Positions 8,623 through 19,854 of a stretch of 64,000 nucleotides of DNA are shown here, in pieces (the stretch's first letter is position 1; each line of letters starts with the position of its first letter). A model generated the notes under the pieces. The model saw only the letters and a program-made list of their open reading frames with translations. It did not search any database and was not told where the DNA came from. This DNA is from Keguizhuia sedimenti (GTDB lineage Bacteria > Pseudomonadota > Gammaproteobacteria > Burkholderiales > Burkholderiaceae_D). Made by a program: the position numbers and the translations under genes. The DNA is taken from positions 87,010 through 151,009 of the forward strand of contig JAUYVH010000008.1 in NCBI GenBank assembly GCA_030715135.1, read 5' to 3'.

Positions 8623-10905
8623 TTAAGATGCCACCTTTTCCAGCTTGGCAATTCCCAAATCCAGCAACTTCATGCCATGGCGGCCAAAATTGATATTGGC
8701 GCGCGCGTTGGTTCCGCCGCCTTCAATATTGACGATCACACCTTCTCCGAACTTTTGATGAAAGACCGTTTCGCCGATGCGCCAGCCGATGTCCTGTTTC
8801 GTAAACTTCTGCGCCACCTTGTTCGCTTCGAAATCGGCAACCTCATCCCATGCTGAACGTCTTTGATTGCCGAACCAATGATGCTGCACTTTCGGCGACA
8901 ACCATTTAAGCGATTCTTCCGGCAACTCATCAAAGAAACGCGACTTCATGTTGTAGCGCGTCTGGCCGTGCAGCATGCGTGTTTGCGAAAAACTCATATA
9001 CAGCCGTTTTTTCGCGCGGGTAATGGCGACGTACATCAGGCGCCGCTCTTCCTCCACCCCGCCATCAGCTTTTTCGCTGTTTTCATGCGGGAACAAGCCT
9101 TCCTCCAATCCGGTGATGAACACGGCGTCAAATTCCAGGCCCTTGGCCGAATGCACGGTCATCAACTGCAAGGCATCCTGCCCGGCCTGCGCCTGGTTGT
9201 CGCCTGCCTCGAGCGATGCGTGCGACAGAAAAGCCGACAAGGGCGACATGACTTCATTGAGCGGCGTATCGGCATCGATGATTTCAACCCCGTCTTCCGA
9301 GACGATGGCCGCGCCGGCCGAAGTCTGCGCTTTCGGACCGGCCAGCGCCGGCGCGTCCATACCGAAGCCTTCTTCGTTGACGAACAGCGTTGCCGCGCTG
9401 ACCAACTGCTCCAGGTTCTCGATCCGGTCCGCGCCTTCTTTTTCGTTCTGATAATGCGCAATCAGGCCGCTGGTTTCCAGAACGATCTGTACCATTTCCG
9501 GCAGCGACAAATGCTGTGTTTCGAAGCGGGCGCCTTCGATCAATTTCACGAATGCGCCCAGCGAAGAGCCGGCCTTGCCGGAGATATAGGGAACGGCGGC
9601 ATATAAGGAAATGCCGTACTGGCGTGCCGCATCCTGCAATTGTTCAATCGAGCGCGCACCGATGCCGCGCGTCGGAAAATTCACCACGCGCAAAAAGGCT
9701 GAATCGTTGTGCGGATTGTCCATCAGTTGCAGGTAGGCGATGGCGTGCTTGATCTCAGCGCGCTCAAAAAAGCGCTGGCCGCCGTACACACGATAGGGAA
9801 TGCCTGCCGTGAACAATGCATGTTCGATCACGCGTGACTGTGCGTTGGAACGGTACAGGATTGCGATCTCGCTGCGCGAAGCCCCTTCGGCAATCAGGCT
9901 CTTTGATTCCTCGATGACCCAGTTCGCTTCCTGAATATCGCTGCTGGCTTCGTAAATGCGCACCGGCTCGCCGTGCCCGGCATCGGTACGCAGATTCTTG
10001 CCCAGCCGCTTGCTGTTATTGGCAATCAGGACATTCGCGGCATCAAGAATATGTCCATGCGAGCGGTAATTCTGCTCCAGCTTGATGAGATTTTGCACAT
10101 GGAATTCACGTTCGAAGGCCGCCATGTTGCCGACATTGGCACCGCGGAAGGCATAAATGCTCTGGTCATCGTCGCCGACGGCAAACACCGCGCCATGCTC
10201 GCCCGCCATTAGCTTGAGCCACTTGTATTGCAGGTCGTTGGTGTCCTGGAACTCATCCACCAGGATATGCCTGAAGCGCGACTGATAATGCCGGCGCAAA
10301 GGTTCATTGCGGCTCAGCAGTTCGTACGTGCGCAACAAGAGTTCGGCAAAGTCGACCACGCCTTCGCGCTGGCACTGGTTTTCATAGGCTGCATACAATT
10401 CTACAAATCGACGGTTGTAATCGTCGTTGGCTTCGACATACTGTGCCCGCAACCCTTGCTCTTTCGCATTATTGATGAAATACATAAGATTGCGCGGCGG
10501 ATATTTTTCATCGTCGACGTTTAGGCTTTTAAGCAAGCGCTTGATGGCTGATAACTGGTCTTGCGTATCCAGAATCTGGAAAGTCTGCGGCAGCGCAGCG
10601 TCGCGGTAATGCGCGCGCAGCAGCCGGTTGCACAGCCCGTGGAAGGTGCCTATCCACATGCCGCGCGTATTGATCGGCAGCATGGCCGACAGGCGCGTGA
10701 GCATTTCCTTGGCAGCCTTGTTGGTGAAGGTCACGGCCAGGATGCCGGCCGGCGACACTTGCCCGGTCTGGATCAACCATGCGATGCGTGTGGTCAGGAC
10801 GCGTGTTTTGCCCGAACCGGCACCGGCAAGAATGAGCGCCGGCTGCGCTGGCAAGGTTACGGCTGCGAGTTGTTCGGGATTTAAGTTATGGAGGAGGTTT
10901 TGCAT
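8623..10905 (-). CDS. uvrD: UvrD/PcrA-family superfamily 1 DNA helicase
   Basis: A 3'-5' ATP-dependent DNA helicase of the UvrD/Rep/PcrA family, used in nucleotide-excision and mismatch repair and in removing proteins from DNA. Motifs in order: Q-motif LNPEQLAAV, Walker A AGAGSGKTRVL, TFTNKAAKEM, Walker B VDEFQDTN, GDDDQSIYAFRGA, LEQNYRS, LMTVHSAKGLEFD and VAITRAKKRLYMS. The C-terminal 50 residues form a Tudor-like fold (IGETVFHQKFGEGVIVNIEG) as in UvrD/PcrA. The open frame reaches 10989, but ATG 10905 begins MQNLLHNLNPEQLAAV and gives 760 residues. It is a single gene; UvrD is favoured over Rep by the C-terminal domain. Confidence 0.92.
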   Translation of the reverse strand: MQNLLHNLNPEQLAAVTLPAQPALILAGAGSGKTRVLTTRIAWLIQTGQVSPAGILAVTFTNKAAKEMLTRLSAMLPINTRGMWIGTFHGLCNRLLRAHYRDAALPQTFQILDTQDQLSAIKRLLKSLNVDDEKYPPRNLMYFINNAKEQGLRAQYVEANDDYNRRFVELYAAYENQCQREGVVDFAELLLRTYELLSRNEPLRRHYQSRFRHILVDEFQDTNDLQYKWLKLMAGEHGAVFAVGDDDQSIYAFRGANVGNMAAFEREFHVQNLIKLEQNYRSHGHILDAANVLIANNSKRLGKNLRTDAGHGEPVRIYEASSDIQEANWVIEESKSLIAEGASRSEIAILYRSNAQSRVIEHALFTAGIPYRVYGGQRFFERAEIKHAIAYLQLMDNPHNDSAFLRVVNFPTRGIGARSIEQLQDAARQYGISLYAAVPYISGKAGSSLGAFVKLIEGARFETQHLSLPEMVQIVLETSGLIAHYQNEKEGADRIENLEQLVSAATLFVNEEGFGMDAPALAGPKAQTSAGAAIVSEDGVEIIDADTPLNEVMSPLSAFLSHASLEAGDNQAQAGQDALQLMTVHSAKGLEFDAVFITGLEEGLFPHENSEKADGGVEEERRLMYVAITRAKKRLYMSFSQTRMLHGQTRYNMKSRFFDELPEESLKWLSPKVQHHWFGNQRRSAWDEVADFEANKVAQKFTKQDIGWRIGETVFHQKFGEGVIVNIEGGGTNARANINFGRHGMKLLDLGIAKLEKVAS

Positions 10906-11174
10906 ACCATGATTATAGCGGTCAGCATGGCTTCGAACTCGTCCGCATGAATAAAGCAAACTGAATGGCAGGCTTTGCAAAAAGAGCAAAAGCGGATGGG
11001 ATGAGACAAGTTTTAATTAATGCTCAATTACTTGCCTTATTTCTTGTACACAATGCCGCTTTAAGGGGGTAGGATTACTATCAGCAGAATCGGCAATGGA
11101 TTTAACAAGGTTTTGCCACCCGTTCCAATTGCGGCCAGCGCTTAATGCCATATTCACCCTTGATTACAATTGCC

Positions 11175-11867
11175 ATGAATGCGGAATATATCAATATCGC
11201 AACTCACTTGATCGCTGCGATTGTGGCTGGCAGCGTCATAGGGCTGGAGCGGAGTTTCCATGGCCGGCCGGCCGGTTTTCGCACTCACTCCCTGGTGTGC
11301 TTATCGTCGAGCCTGCTCATGCTGGTGACGATGTACCAATCGACCTGGCTTCCGGGAATGGATAATGTCATCCTGCAAACGGATCCGACACGTATGGCGC
11401 AAGGCATCATGACTGGCATCGGCTTTCTCGGTGCAGGAGTGATTTACAAAGAGCACTTCAGCGTGCGTGGATTGACCACCGCGGCGTCTATCTGGATTAC
11501 CGCAGCAATCGGCATATTGATCGGCATCGGATTTTATTTTCCTGCCATTTTGGCGACGTCCCTGACGCTTGGAATTTTGTCGGTATTTCGTTTCGCCGAA
11601 TCGCGCATGGTCACGGAGTCTTATGCCCAATATGCCGTCTGCTTCGATCGGCATGATGTCATGCCCGAAGCGGAGCTGCGCGCCCTATTGGCGGAACATG
11701 AGTTCGAAGTAGCCAACATCGGCTACCGCATCCTGCACGACCGGGAGCTGTTCGAATATCACATGGTCATCAAGACCACCGATCCAAGCAAAACGGGGCC
11801 GCTGGCCGAGAAACTGCGCAACTTTGAAAAGGTGCGCGAGTTCAGGATCGAACCGTCGGACGGCTAA
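11175..11867 (+). CDS. MgtC/SapB-family inner-membrane protein
   Basis: The N-terminal 140 residues are hydrophobic and carry the MgtC-family signatures VIGLERSFHGRPAGFRTHSLV and GIGFLGAGVIYKEHFSVRGLTTAASIW (quoted only in part as motif landmarks). The last 80 residues form a soluble ACT-like domain, as in full-length MgtC proteins. Family members affect magnesium homeostasis and inhibit F-type ATP synthase in some pathogens; the role here is unknown. Start is uncertain: ATG 11175 (230 residues) or ATG 11145 (240), neither with a good ribosome binding site. The gene is convergent with thiE and a lone transcription unit. Confidence 0.82.
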   Translation: MNAEYINIATHLIAAIVAGSVIGLERSFHGRPAGFRTHSLVCLSSSLLMLVTMYQSTWLPGMDNVILQTDPTRMAQGIMTGIGFLGAGVIYKEHFSVRGLTTAASIWITAAIGILIGIGFYFPAILATSLTLGILSVFRFAESRMVTESYAQYAVCFDRHDVMPEAELRALLAEHEFEVANIGYRILHDRELFEYHMVIKTTDPSKTGPLAEKLRNFEKVREFRIEPSDG

Positions 11868-11897
11868 GTGGATGAGTCGCCTTCTAAAGGCGGCCTA

Positions 11898-12503
11898 TCA
11901 GAATAATTCAGCAAATTTGCGCGCTGCCGCTTCCGGATCGTCTTGCATGTAGACGCTGCTGATTGCCGCTACCATGTCCGTCCCGGCAGCAACCAAAGGC
12001 ACAGAGTTCTCCGGCGTCATGCCGCCGATTACGACAACCGGCAGCGGAACAATCGCTTTGGATTGCGCAATGATATCGACGGGCGTGGTTACCGGATATT
12101 TCTTCACTCGCGAAGGATAAAAGCCGCCGAATGCCACATAGCTGGCACCCGCCGCATGCGCTGCCTGCGCCAGTTCCAGACTGCCGTAGCATGATGCGCC
12201 GACGATCTTGGACGGCCCTACTGCCTTGCGCACTTCGGCAATGGCTGCATCGGTGCCTCCAACGTGAACGCCATCGGCTCCCACTTCCAGTGCCAGCTCG
12301 ACATGGTCGTTGACGATGAAAGGCTTGCGGTAGCGGCAGCACAAGGACATCAACTCGCGCGCCTGTTCCTTGCGCAAAGCCGCATCGGCAGTCTTATGAC
12401 GGTATTGCACAATTTCAGCGCCTCCGCGCAATGCCTGCTCCGTTACCTCGACCAATTTTTTCGTGTCGTCCCAGTCGGGTGTGACAATATACAAACCGTT
12501 CAT
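11898..12503 (-). CDS. thiE: Thiamin-phosphate synthase ThiE
   Basis: Joins the pyrimidine (HMP-PP) and thiazole (THZ-P) halves to form thiamin phosphate. At 201 residues it is a TIM-barrel of normal length. Conserved elements include VQYRHK, the DHVELALEVGADGVHVG segment, GASCYGS, GGFYPSRVKKYP and the phosphate loop VVIGGMTPEN. It is the last gene of the operon, 27 bases after thiD, and ends 30 bases from the convergent MgtC-family gene. Confidence 0.94.
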   Translation of the reverse strand: MNGLYIVTPDWDDTKKLVEVTEQALRGGAEIVQYRHKTADAALRKEQARELMSLCCRYRKPFIVNDHVELALEVGADGVHVGGTDAAIAEVRKAVGPSKIVGASCYGSLELAQAAHAAGASYVAFGGFYPSRVKKYPVTTPVDIIAQSKAIVPLPVVVIGGMTPENSVPLVAAGTDMVAAISSVYMQDDPEAAARKFAELF

Positions 12504-12530
12504 GCATTTCCCTTCGTTTAAGCTGTTTCT

Positions 12531-13361
12531 TTATGCCGGCGCTCGCGCAGGCATTTTCTGACCGGGCGCAATCGAATAAGCGCGATCCAGCGCCCGCTGA
12601 CAATACGCTTGCCCGTGATCAATGGCATCTTGCATTGAGGCTCCGCAGGCAAGTAGCCCGGCAATGGCGGAAGCCAGTGTGCAACCACTGCCGTGAAAGC
12701 CGCCCGGCAAGCGAGGCCATTGCCAGACGCGTCCATTATTATGAGTGAACCAGCGGTTCTGCACTTGCTGGTCTTGCGGCCCATGGCCGCCTTTGATCAA
12801 TACATGTCCGCAGCCTCGCTCCAAAAGCATGGCCGCCTGCTTTTCAATATCCGGCTCGCCCCGGCATAATGCCGCAGCTTCCATCAGATTGGGCGTGATC
12901 AAGGTCGCCACATCGATCAAAGGGGCAAGTGCCTGCACAACATCGCCTACCGCCAGCGCATCACCATGCCCGCTTGCCAGTACCGGGTCGAATACCACCG
13001 GCAAATCCGGCTTTTGTCGCCGCAGAATCCGGATGAACTCCGCAATCGCTTCAGCATTTGCCCGATTGGCGACGATGCCGATCTTGATGGCCGCAATATC
13101 GATCTTTTCAATCAGCGCCAGCGCCTGTTGCCGCATCAACTCAGTAGCCACTGGATGAACCGCGAATACGCGATCGTTATCCTGCACCGTCAATGCGGTA
13201 ATCACTGTCAGCGGATGAGCGCCCTGTGCGACGATGGCCTGGATATCGGCCTGGATGCCGGCGCCGCCGCTTGGGTCGGCGCCGGCGAATACCAGCACGC
13301 AAGGCCGCTTGCCTGTGCTGCTGCCCTGACCGCCGCTCATGTCTTTATCCAGGCTATGCAT
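12531..13361 (-). CDS. thiD: Hydroxymethylpyrimidine/phosphomethylpyrimidine kinase ThiD
   Basis: Phosphorylates HMP and HMP-P to HMP-PP, the pyrimidine substrate of ThiE. The ribokinase-fold motifs GADPSGGAGIQADI near the N-terminus and GFHGSGCTLASAIAG near the C-terminus (anion hole and catalytic region) are present. The protein is 276 residues. Its ATG overlaps the thiG stop as TGATG; a second ATG eight codons on (MSGGQGSS) is an alternative start. Confidence 0.94.
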   Translation of the reverse strand: MHSLDKDMSGGQGSSTGKRPCVLVFAGADPSGGAGIQADIQAIVAQGAHPLTVITALTVQDNDRVFAVHPVATELMRQQALALIEKIDIAAIKIGIVANRANAEAIAEFIRILRRQKPDLPVVFDPVLASGHGDALAVGDVVQALAPLIDVATLITPNLMEAAALCRGEPDIEKQAAMLLERGCGHVLIKGGHGPQDQQVQNRWFTHNNGRVWQWPRLPGGFHGSGCTLASAIAGLLACGASMQDAIDHGQAYCQRALDRAYSIAPGQKMPARAPA

Positions 13362-14179
13362 CAGCCTTTGGCTTCAACCACACGTCCGACCATGGGCGAC
13401 GAAGGCGATGCGGCAAAGCGCTTGGGAATACGTCCGGCCAGGTAGGCCTCGCGTCCCGCTTCGATTGCCAGGCGCATTGCCCGCGCCATGCGAATCGGGT
13501 CACGCGCACCGGCGATTGCTGTATTCATCAGCACGCCGTCGCAGCCCAGTTCCATGGCGATTGCCGCATCGGACGCCGTACCGACACCGGCATCGACCAG
13601 CACCGGCACCTTGGACTGCTCGATGATGAGCGATAGATTCCACGGATTGAGTATGCCCATACCAGAGCCGATCAGCGAAGCCAAAGGCATCACGGCGACG
13701 CAGCCGATCTCTTCCAGGATGCGTGCCTGGATCGGATCGTCGCTGCAGTACACCATCACGTCGAAGCCGTCCTTGACCAGCGTTTCGGCCGCCTTGAGGG
13801 TTTCTGGCATATTGGGAAACAGCGTCTTTTCATCGCCCAGCACTTCCAGCTTGCACAGCTTGTGACCGTTCAGCAATTCACGCCCTAGCTGCAGCGTGTA
13901 AACCGCATCCGCAGCGTTATAGCAGCCGGCCGAATTGGGCAGGATGGTGTACTTCGACGGTGGCACCACGTCGAGCAGGTTGGGCGCCTTGGGGTCCTGG
14001 CCGATGTTGACGCGGCGGATTGCCACCGTGATGATTTCCGCGCGGCTGGCTTCGGTCGCCAGGCGCGTTTCTTCCAGGTCTTTATATTTGCCGCTGCCTA
14101 CCAGTAGGCGCGAACCGTAGGTCTTGCCGGCGATGGTCAAGCCATCCTGGTTTTCTACCGGAGTATCGTTGAGTTTCAT
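13361..14179 (-). CDS. thiG: Thiazole synthase ThiG
   Basis: Forms the thiazole phosphate from 1-deoxy-D-xylulose-5-phosphate, dehydroglycine and the thiocarboxylate on ThiS. The TIM-barrel motifs [35 protein letters not shown] (with the Schiff-base lysine), [21 protein letters not shown] and [11 protein letters not shown] are all seen. It is 272 residues with GAGGA seven bases before the ATG. It overlaps thiD by one base but is separated from thiS by 365 bases of repeat-rich sequence, which is unusual for this gene pair. Confidence 0.96.
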   Translation of the reverse strand: MKLNDTPVENQDGLTIAGKTYGSRLLVGSGKYKDLEETRLATEASRAEIITVAIRRVNIGQDPKAPNLLDVVPPSKYTILPNSAGCYNAADAVYTLQLGRELLNGHKLCKLEVLGDEKTLFPNMPETLKAAETLVKDGFDVMVYCSDDPIQARILEEIGCVAVMPLASLIGSGMGILNPWNLSLIIEQSKVPVLVDAGVGTASDAAIAMELGCDGVLMNTAIAGARDPIRMARAMRLAIEAGREAYLAGRIPKRFAASPSSPMVGRVVEAKG

Positions 14180-14277
14180 GGTTTGGTCCTCTTGCCCCTC
14201 CGTTCAGAGGGAAGGGAAATTCGTTAAGAAGTAACTGTCGAGGTTCGAGCGTGCATGCCCTGCTCCGATGTACGTTG

Positions 14278-14544
14278 CAAAACATGCTTGGCAAAACCTC
14301 GCAATATCACACAGCTCTTCACTTCGCCGCTTGCAAGCGGCTCAGATTCGAACGGCGCGAAGCGGGAATTCGCGAAACCCCGCCTTGCCTCCGGTCCACC
14401 TCGCTGCTTGCGTGCGGCTCGGATCGCGCGGCGCAACGCATCCGTTGCTGAAGCATGCCTCTTATCATACTGCTCTCCACTTCGCTGCTTGCAAGCAGCT
14501 CAGATGAAAGGCGGCGCGAAGCAATGCTTCGCGAATTCCCGCTT
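14278..14544. repeat. Nested palindromic repeat element between thiS and thiG
   Basis: Three diverged copies of a unit beginning CACTTCGCTGCTTGCAAGC start at 14320, 14397 and 14478, in the same orientation. The first copy holds the perfect 16-bp palindrome GCCGCTTGCAAGCGGC, the third GCTGCTTGCAAGCAGC, the second a degenerate version. Similarity of copies one and three extends leftwards (from about 14278 and 14432). In addition a perfect 17-bp inverted repeat, AAGCGGGAATTCGCGAA at 14360-14376 and its complement at 14528-14544, encloses the two right copies and ends exactly at the thiS stop codon. This looks like a REP/BIME- or MITE-type element in the operon; the class is not identified. Confidence 0.75.
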
Positions 14545-14754
14545 TCATCCACCGCCAATCGCGCGGACGATATCGACTTTGTCGGCGGCTTGCAGCGAGC
14601 GTTCCGCCCATTGCTGGCGCGGCACGATCTGCCGGTTCACTGCAACCGCCAAGGCTTTACCGGTCAGTTCCAGCGCCGCCACCAGGTCCTGCAGCGTGGC
14701 GTTTTGTTCCAACCGGTAAGGCTCACCGTTTAATTCAATATCGAATGCGGTCAT
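14545..14754 (-). CDS. thiS: Sulfur carrier protein ThiS
   Basis: A 69-residue ubiquitin-fold protein ending in Gly-Gly-Gly; the terminal diglycine is activated to a thiocarboxylate that donates sulfur to ThiG. The start MTAFDIELNGEPYRLEQ and the LQDLVAALEL segment match the family. It lies six bases after thiC. No ThiF-type activating enzyme is encoded nearby, so adenylation must come from elsewhere. Confidence 0.93.
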   Translation of the reverse strand: MTAFDIELNGEPYRLEQNATLQDLVAALELTGKALAVAVNRQIVPRQQWAERSLQAADKVDIVRAIGGG

Positions 14755-14760
14755 GACAAA

Positions 14761-16686
<1,926 letters not shown>

Positions 16687-16734
16687 CTAATCAAAAACGC
16701 GAAGGAACCCGGAGTGGACTGACAGATATATCAA

Positions 16735-16830
16735 TATTCCGATGCTTCCCTTCGCTGGCATTATCCAGATCAGGTTCAAGGGTTTTTCTCACCCGGTTGC
16801 CGAATCGACAACCAGGACCCCTAGCGTGGC
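16735..16830 (-). promoter_or_regulatory. TPP riboswitch (THI element) upstream of thiC
   Basis: Read on the minus strand, the conserved THI core is nearly intact: GGGTGAGAAAAACCC, then TTGAACCTGATCTGGATAA, then TGCCAGCGAAGGGAAGC. A stem CCTGGTTG/CAACCGGG forms the variable P3 arm at about 16819-16795. The aptamer ends about 65 bases before the thiC ATG, leaving room for an expression platform that could occlude the start region. It should control the whole thiCSGDE operon. Confidence 0.95.
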
Positions 16831-16926
16831 CGGACGAATCCGGCGTGAACCGAATTATACGCGGAACTCCGGCAAAGTCACCCCCCGGCCTTTATAATTA
16901 CCGGTTTCGCCCAAACAATACCGATC

Positions 16927-19830
16927 ATGGAATTAGCCAAGTCTTTCGAGCCCGCCGACATTGAAAAAATCTGGCGTGCCGAGTGGGAAAAACGCGGTTA
17001 CTTCACCGCGACTACCGATGCCGACAAACCCGCGTTCAGCATCCAGTTGCCGCCACCCAACGTAACCGGCACCCTGCATATGGGACACGCGTTCAACCAG
17101 ACCATCATGGACGGCCTGACGCGCTACTACCGTATGCGCGGCTACAACACGGCCTGGATTCCCGGCACCGACCACGCCGGTATCGCCACGCAAATCGTCG
17201 TGGAGCGCCAGCTCGATGCGCAAAAGATTTCGCGCCACGACCTGGGCCGCGAGAAATTCCTGGAAAAGGTATGGGAATGGAAAGAACATTCCGGCTCCAC
17301 CATTACCGGCCAGATGCGCCGCATGGGTGCCTCGACCGACTGGAGCCGCGAATACTTCACCATGGACCCGAAAATGTCCAAGGCGGTGGTCGAAGTCTTC
17401 GTGCGCCTGCATGAGCAAGGCCTGATCTACCGCGGCAAGCGCCTGGTCAACTGGGATCCGGTGCTGGGCACCGCCGTTTCCGACCTGGAAGTACTCTCCG
17501 AGGAAGAAGACGGCTCGATGTGGCATATCCGCTATCCGCTGGCAGACGGCTCGAAGTATCAATTCGCCACCGCTTTCGACGAGGCAGGCAATGCTACCGC
17601 GTGGGAAGAGCGCGATTACATCGTGGTTGCAACCACCCGTCCGGAGACCATGCTGGGCGACGTGGCGGTAGCGGTCGATCCGACCGATGAGCGTTATCAG
17701 GCTCTGGTCGGCAAGATGCTGAAGCTGCCGCTGACCGGGCGTGAAATCCCTTTGATCACGGACGAATATGTGGACAAGGCATTCGGCACCGGCTGCGTGA
17801 AAATCACGCCGGCACACGACTTCAACGACTATGCGGTCGGCCAGCGCCATGACCTGGCGCAGATCAGCATCCTGACGCTGGATGCCAAGATCAATGAAAA
17901 CGGGCCTGCCCAATACCAGGGCATGGACCGCTATGTCGCCAGGAAGCAGATCGTCGCCGACCTGGAAGCGCAAGGCCTGCTGGAACTGGTCAAGCCGCAC
18001 AAGCTGATGGTGCCGCGCGGCGACCGCACCGGTGTCGTGATCGAGCCGATGCTGACCGACCAGTGGTTTGTCGCCATGAGCAAGCCGGCACCCGAAGGCA
18101 CTTACTTCCCAGGCAAGTCGATTGCAGAAGTCGCCCTGGAAAAAGTGGCGAACGGCGAAGTCCGCTTCATCCCAGAGAACTGGACCACAACCTACAACCA
18201 GTGGCTCAACAATATTCAGGACTGGTGCATCTCCCGCCAGCTCTGGTGGGGCCATCAGATCCCGGCCTGGTATGACGAGCATGGCAATATCTACGTTGCC
18301 CGCAATGAAGATGACGCCAGGGCACAGGCTGCCGCAAAAGGCATTAGCGGCATGCTGACGCGCGACAACGATGTGCTCGACACCTGGTTCTCGTCTGCGC
18401 TCGTACCCTTCTCCACTTTAGGCTGGCCGGAAGAAACACCGGAATACAAGACCTTCCTGCCGTCCTCCGTGCTCGTGACCGGCTTCGACATCATCTTCTT
18501 CTGGGTCGCGCGCATGGTGATGATGACCACGCACTTCACCGGCAAGGTGCCGTTCAGGGATGTCTATGTGCACGGCCTGGTGCGCGATGCCAGTGGCCAG
18601 AAGATGTCCAAATCCAAGGGCAACACGCTGGACCCGATCGACCTGATCGACGGCATCGATGTCGACACCCTGGTCAGCAAGCGCACGACCGGCCTGATGA
18701 ACCCAAAAGATGCGCAGAAAATCGAAAAGGCTACGCGCAAGGAATTCCCTGCCGGCATCGCCGCTTATGGCACCGATGCCTTGCGCTTCACCATGGCCAG
18801 CTATGCATCCCTGGGCCGCAACATCAATTTCGATCTCGGCCGCTGCGAAGGCTACCGCAATTTCTGCAACAAGCTGTGGAATGCGACGCGCTTCGTCTTG
18901 ATGAATACCGAAGGCAAGGATTGCGGCTTCGGCAAGGAAGGACCGTGCGCACCCGGGGATTGCGCACCGGACGGCTACACCGATTTCTCGCAGGCCGACC
19001 GCTGGATCGTGTCGCTTTTGCAGCGCACGGAAAGTGAAGTCGAAAAAGGTTTTGCCGACTACCGCTTCGACAACATCTCCTCAGCGATCTACAAGTTCGT
19101 CTGGGATGAGTATTGCGACTGGTATCTGGAAGTCGCCAAGGTGCAGATCCAGAACGGCACCGAAGCACAGCAGCGCGCCACGCGCAGGACCTTGTTGCGC
19201 GTACTGGAAACGGTGTTGCGCCTGGCGCATCCGATCATTCCCTTCATCACCGAAGCTCTGTGGCAAACCGTCGCGCCGCTGTCCGGTCGCAAGCTCGATC
19301 CGGCCGGCGACTCGATCATGCGCCAGGCTTATCCTGTATCGCAGCCGCAAAAAATCGACGAGCAGTCCGAACAATGGATGGCGCAATTGAAGTCCATGAC
19401 CGACGCTTGCCGTAACCTGCGCGGCGAAATGCAATTGTCTCCGGCACAGCGCGTGCCGCTGATCATGGAAGCTGCCGATGCGAACGACAAGGCGCGACAG
19501 CAATCGTTCGCGCCCTATCTGCAGGCATTGGCAAAGCTGTCCGAAGTGCAGATCGTCGAGACCTTGCCCGAGTCACCCGCGCCCGTAGCAATCGCGGGCG
19601 ACGCCAAGCTGATGCTGAAAGTCGAAATCGATGTGGCGGCGGAACGCGAACGCTTGGGCAAGGAAATCAGCCGACTGGAAAACGAGATCGTTAAAGCCAA
19701 TGCCAAACTCGGCAATGAAAGTTTTGTCGCGCGTGCGCCGGCGCAGGTGGTGGCGCAGGAAAAAGAGCGGCTGGCTAATTTTTCGACCACACTGGACAAG
19801 TTGCGCGAGCAATTTGCCAAGTTGCGGTAA
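16927..19830 (+). CDS. valS: Valyl-tRNA synthetase
   Basis: A class I aminoacyl-tRNA synthetase that charges tRNA-Val. The 967 residues include the HIGH-type motif HMGH at 51-54 within [13 protein letters not shown], the CP1 editing domain ([15 protein letters not shown] and the TPAHDFNDY block), KMSKS at 559-563, an anticodon-binding domain, and a C-terminal coiled coil from about residue 890 ([16 protein letters not shown]). It is divergent from thiC across the riboswitch leader and convergent with the hydratase-like gene 24 bases downstream. Confidence 0.97.
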   Translation: MELAKSFEPADIEKIWRAEWEKRGYFTATTDADKPAFSIQLPPPNVTGTLHMGHAFNQTIMDGLTRYYRMRGYNTAWIPGTDHAGIATQIVVERQLDAQKISRHDLGREKFLEKVWEWKEHSGSTITGQMRRMGASTDWSREYFTMDPKMSKAVVEVFVRLHEQGLIYRGKRLVNWDPVLGTAVSDLEVLSEEEDGSMWHIRYPLADGSKYQFATAFDEAGNATAWEERDYIVVATTRPETMLGDVAVAVDPTDERYQALVGKMLKLPLTGREIPLITDEYVDKAFGTGCVKITPAHDFNDYAVGQRHDLAQISILTLDAKINENGPAQYQGMDRYVARKQIVADLEAQGLLELVKPHKLMVPRGDRTGVVIEPMLTDQWFVAMSKPAPEGTYFPGKSIAEVALEKVANGEVRFIPENWTTTYNQWLNNIQDWCISRQLWWGHQIPAWYDEHGNIYVARNEDDARAQAAAKGISGMLTRDNDVLDTWFSSALVPFSTLGWPEETPEYKTFLPSSVLVTGFDIIFFWVARMVMMTTHFTGKVPFRDVYVHGLVRDASGQKMSKSKGNTLDPIDLIDGIDVDTLVSKRTTGLMNPKDAQKIEKATRKEFPAGIAAYGTDALRFTMASYASLGRNINFDLGRCEGYRNFCNKLWNATRFVLMNTEGKDCGFGKEGPCAPGDCAPDGYTDFSQADRWIVSLLQRTESEVEKGFADYRFDNISSAIYKFVWDEYCDWYLEVAKVQIQNGTEAQQRATRRTLLRVLETVLRLAHPIIPFITEALWQTVAPLSGRKLDPAGDSIMRQAYPVSQPQKIDEQSEQWMAQLKSMTDACRNLRGEMQLSPAQRVPLIMEAADANDKARQQSFAPYLQALAKLSEVQIVETLPESPAPVAIAGDAKLMLKVEIDVAAERERLGKEISRLENEIVKANAKLGNESFVARAPAQVVAQEKERLANFSTTLDKLREQFAKLR

Positions 19831-19854
19831 TGGTGTGACTCTGCCGGATTGGCC

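Noticed and set aside
11878..11892. Hairpin CGCCTT/AAGGCG between the MgtC-family gene and thiE as a bidirectional terminator
   Set aside because: Six-bp stem with a three-base loop but no T-tract on either side; evidence too thin for a terminator call.
14251..14719. Short open frames through the thiS-thiG gap
   Set aside because: They arise from the repeated palindromic units and overlap thiS out of frame; explained better as a DNA or RNA repeat than as coding sequence.
16933..18282. A 449-codon open frame antisense to valS
   Set aside because: Mirror frame of a conserved gene with every ValRS motif on the other strand; no domain signature in the antisense product.
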